This document shows, piece by piece, positions 63,033 through 64,000 of a stretch of 64,000 nt of DNA (position 1 is its first letter; the number at the start of each line of letters is the position of its first letter). Source of the stretch: Ectothiorhodospira haloalkaliphila ATCC 51935 (GTDB taxonomy: Bacteria; Pseudomonadota; Gammaproteobacteria; Ectothiorhodospirales; Ectothiorhodospiraceae); assembly GCF_000633935.1 (NCBI RefSeq), contig NZ_KK214997.1, positions 137,751 through 201,750 of the forward strand, read 5' to 3'. The notes below the pieces were generated by a model, which was not told the DNA's origin, ran no database searches, and saw only the letters and a program-made list of their open reading frames with translations. The translations under genes and the position numbers were made by a program.

Positions 63033-63643
63033 TGCAGCAACAGCGCACGCGCTCGTTTCCCTGGCACACCCTGGCGCGCCTGGCCGTACTGGCCACCGCG
63101 CTGACACCACTGTTCTGGATGGCGTGGGCCTGGCATACGGATCATCTGGGGGTGTTCCCGGAGGAGACCCTGCTGCATCACCTGGGTCGCTGGGGGCTCT
63201 ACTGGCTGCTGGCCACCCTGGCCCTGGGGCCCGCGTTTCGCCTGACCGGGTGGACGGCATTCATGGCCGTGCGCCGGCAGATGGGCCTTTGGGCCTTCAC
63301 CTACCTGAGCCTGCACCTGTTGGTCTGGCTCGGCCTGGAGCAGGCCTGGTTCTGGGACTTCATCGTCGAGGAGATGGCCCGCATGCTGCACCTGCAGGTG
63401 GGGTTGATCAGTCTGCTGCTGCTTGTGCCACTGGTGCTCACATCCGTGCGGCGCGCCCAGGCATTACTCGGTCCCCGCCGATGGCAATGGCTGCATCGGC
63501 TGGGGTATCTATCTGCGGCCGGTGGCATCTGGCATTTCGCCCTGGTGGACCGGGGGGACCGTCCCGAGGTACTGGTAAGCGCCATCGTTCTCATGGGGCT
63601 GATCGGCTTTCGCCTGGGCGATGGGCTGTTATCCCGTTCCTGA
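63032..63643 (+). CDS. msrQ: MsrQ haem-binding membrane subunit
   Basis: 203 residues, six membrane helices. It matches the YedZ/MsrQ family: HHLGRWGLYWLLATLALGPA, RRQMGLWAFTYLSLHLLVW and LGPRRWQWLHRLGYLSAAGG with the conserved haem-ligand His residues. It passes quinone-pool electrons to MsrP in the periplasm. Its ATG shares one base with the msrP stop, so the two are translationally coupled. Intact and of normal length. Confidence 0.94.
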
Positions 63644-63947
63644 GGTGACCACCCTGCCGGCTTCACATGGGGCGCACCCCGCGGTAAACTGTGTACGTTG
63701 TCGCGCCCTTGTGCGCACGGCACTTGTCTAGCAACAGAGGCGTTTTCCAACGATGGACAGTTGTTGTAGATGCATGCGCGCCGAGGCCCTCGCTGGCCCG
63801 CGACCGACATGCCGCGACGTCCGTCAGGGTCAGTCCTCCGCGCGGTAACCCCTTGCCGCTCCAGGGCTTCCTGATGTGTCGCCGCCGTCGGCGCAGTCAG
63901 GGAGCTTGAAATCCCCGCAGGCATTCACCCAGACGCGTGACCTCAAC
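63644..63947. other. Intergenic after msrQ, no recognised gene
   Basis: No supported gene. Minus-strand frames cross the region but run into the msrQ antisense and lack coding features. Nothing definite to report. Confidence 0.4.
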
Positions 63948-64000
63948 TCAGGTTCGCGCCTCGGGTTTTGTGTCTGCCTGTGTTTCCTCTCGACCGCTCT
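63948..64000 (-). CDS. Possible C-terminal tail of a gene continuing beyond the right edge
   Basis: On the minus strand a frame open to the edge reads RAVEETQADTKPEART and stops at 63948-63950. It is a polar tail of plausible composition, but too short to identify. Another frame is also open over this stretch, so the call is tentative. Confidence 0.25.
   Translation of the reverse strand, partial: SGREETQADTKPEART

Noticed and set aside
63301-63924. 207-codon minus-strand frame at the right edge
   Set aside because: More than half is antisense to msrQ and the rest shows no domain; treated as a shadow.

Overview
The window looks like chromosome of a GC-rich, respiring gammaproteobacterium. 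The supporting genes are glnS, a GTP-type PEP carboxykinase, msrPQ, NnrS, a Crp/Fnr regulator, a di-haem cytochrome c peroxidase, an ethylbenzene-dehydrogenase-like haem-binding protein, two chemoreceptors and a BCCT (betaine/choline/carnitine) transporter, which suggests osmotic or saline stress. An Ectothiorhodospiraceae-like halophile is my best guess, inferred only from gene content and base composition. I saw no rRNA, tRNA or CRISPR array.

Layout. 1-4 kb: a truncated AlbA/Schlafen-type gene, a small secreted protein, a DUF456 membrane protein, a DUF2459-like lipoprotein and a YdjM-like membrane hydrolase. 4-7 kb: an IS607-type element (tnpA with Pro at the catalytic Ser position, intact tnpB), then an excisionase-like antitoxin with an internally deleted PIN toxin. 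7.2-15.4 kb: sulfur, redox and stress genes (trans-sulfuration enzyme, ArsR-rhodanese regulator with a palindromic operator, AhpD-like protein, chrA remnant, haem-binding protein, aldo/keto reductase, rhodanese, CBS protein, BCCT transporter). 15.4-25 kb: an AraC regulator, a shortened TPR protein with a DUF1326/DUF2182 pair, SirB2 and NnrS, a beta-barrel protein and an SDR, interleaved with decayed genes and a dispersed ~160-bp repeat.

25.2-30.6 kb: an unrecognised envelope cassette, made of a PD40-repeat lipoprotein, a ~1,130-residue exported protein and a small membrane protein. A decayed copy of the lipoprotein gene's 3' end lies at 22.1 kb. 31-34 kb (minus strand): a second unrecognised envelope block, with a membrane-anchored protein, a lipoprotein and a frameshifted SecD-P1-head-like gene. 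34.3-36.9 kb: an IS21-family element with 7-bp target duplications and a frameshifted istA. 37-41 kb: HDOD and GAF-GGDEF proteins and a chemoreceptor with a periplasmic CZB-like zinc site. 41-45.6 kb: decayed MFS and nitroreductase genes, then three toxin-antitoxin modules, each with a palindrome at its promoter.

45.7-64 kb is mostly ordered core genome: ABC1 kinase, Crp/Fnr regulator, SLC13-type permease, large hybrid histidine kinase, pckG, glnS, a Tar-like chemoreceptor, a shortened NrfA-like cytochrome, cytochrome c peroxidase with a PerR/Irr-like box upstream, and msrPQ.

Main theme: accessory islands at roughly 4-7, 15-36 and 41-45.6 kb hold IS elements, repeats, toxin-antitoxin modules and gene remnants. 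At least two copies of the dispersed repeat start exactly where a gene has been cut, which points to repeat-associated rearrangement.
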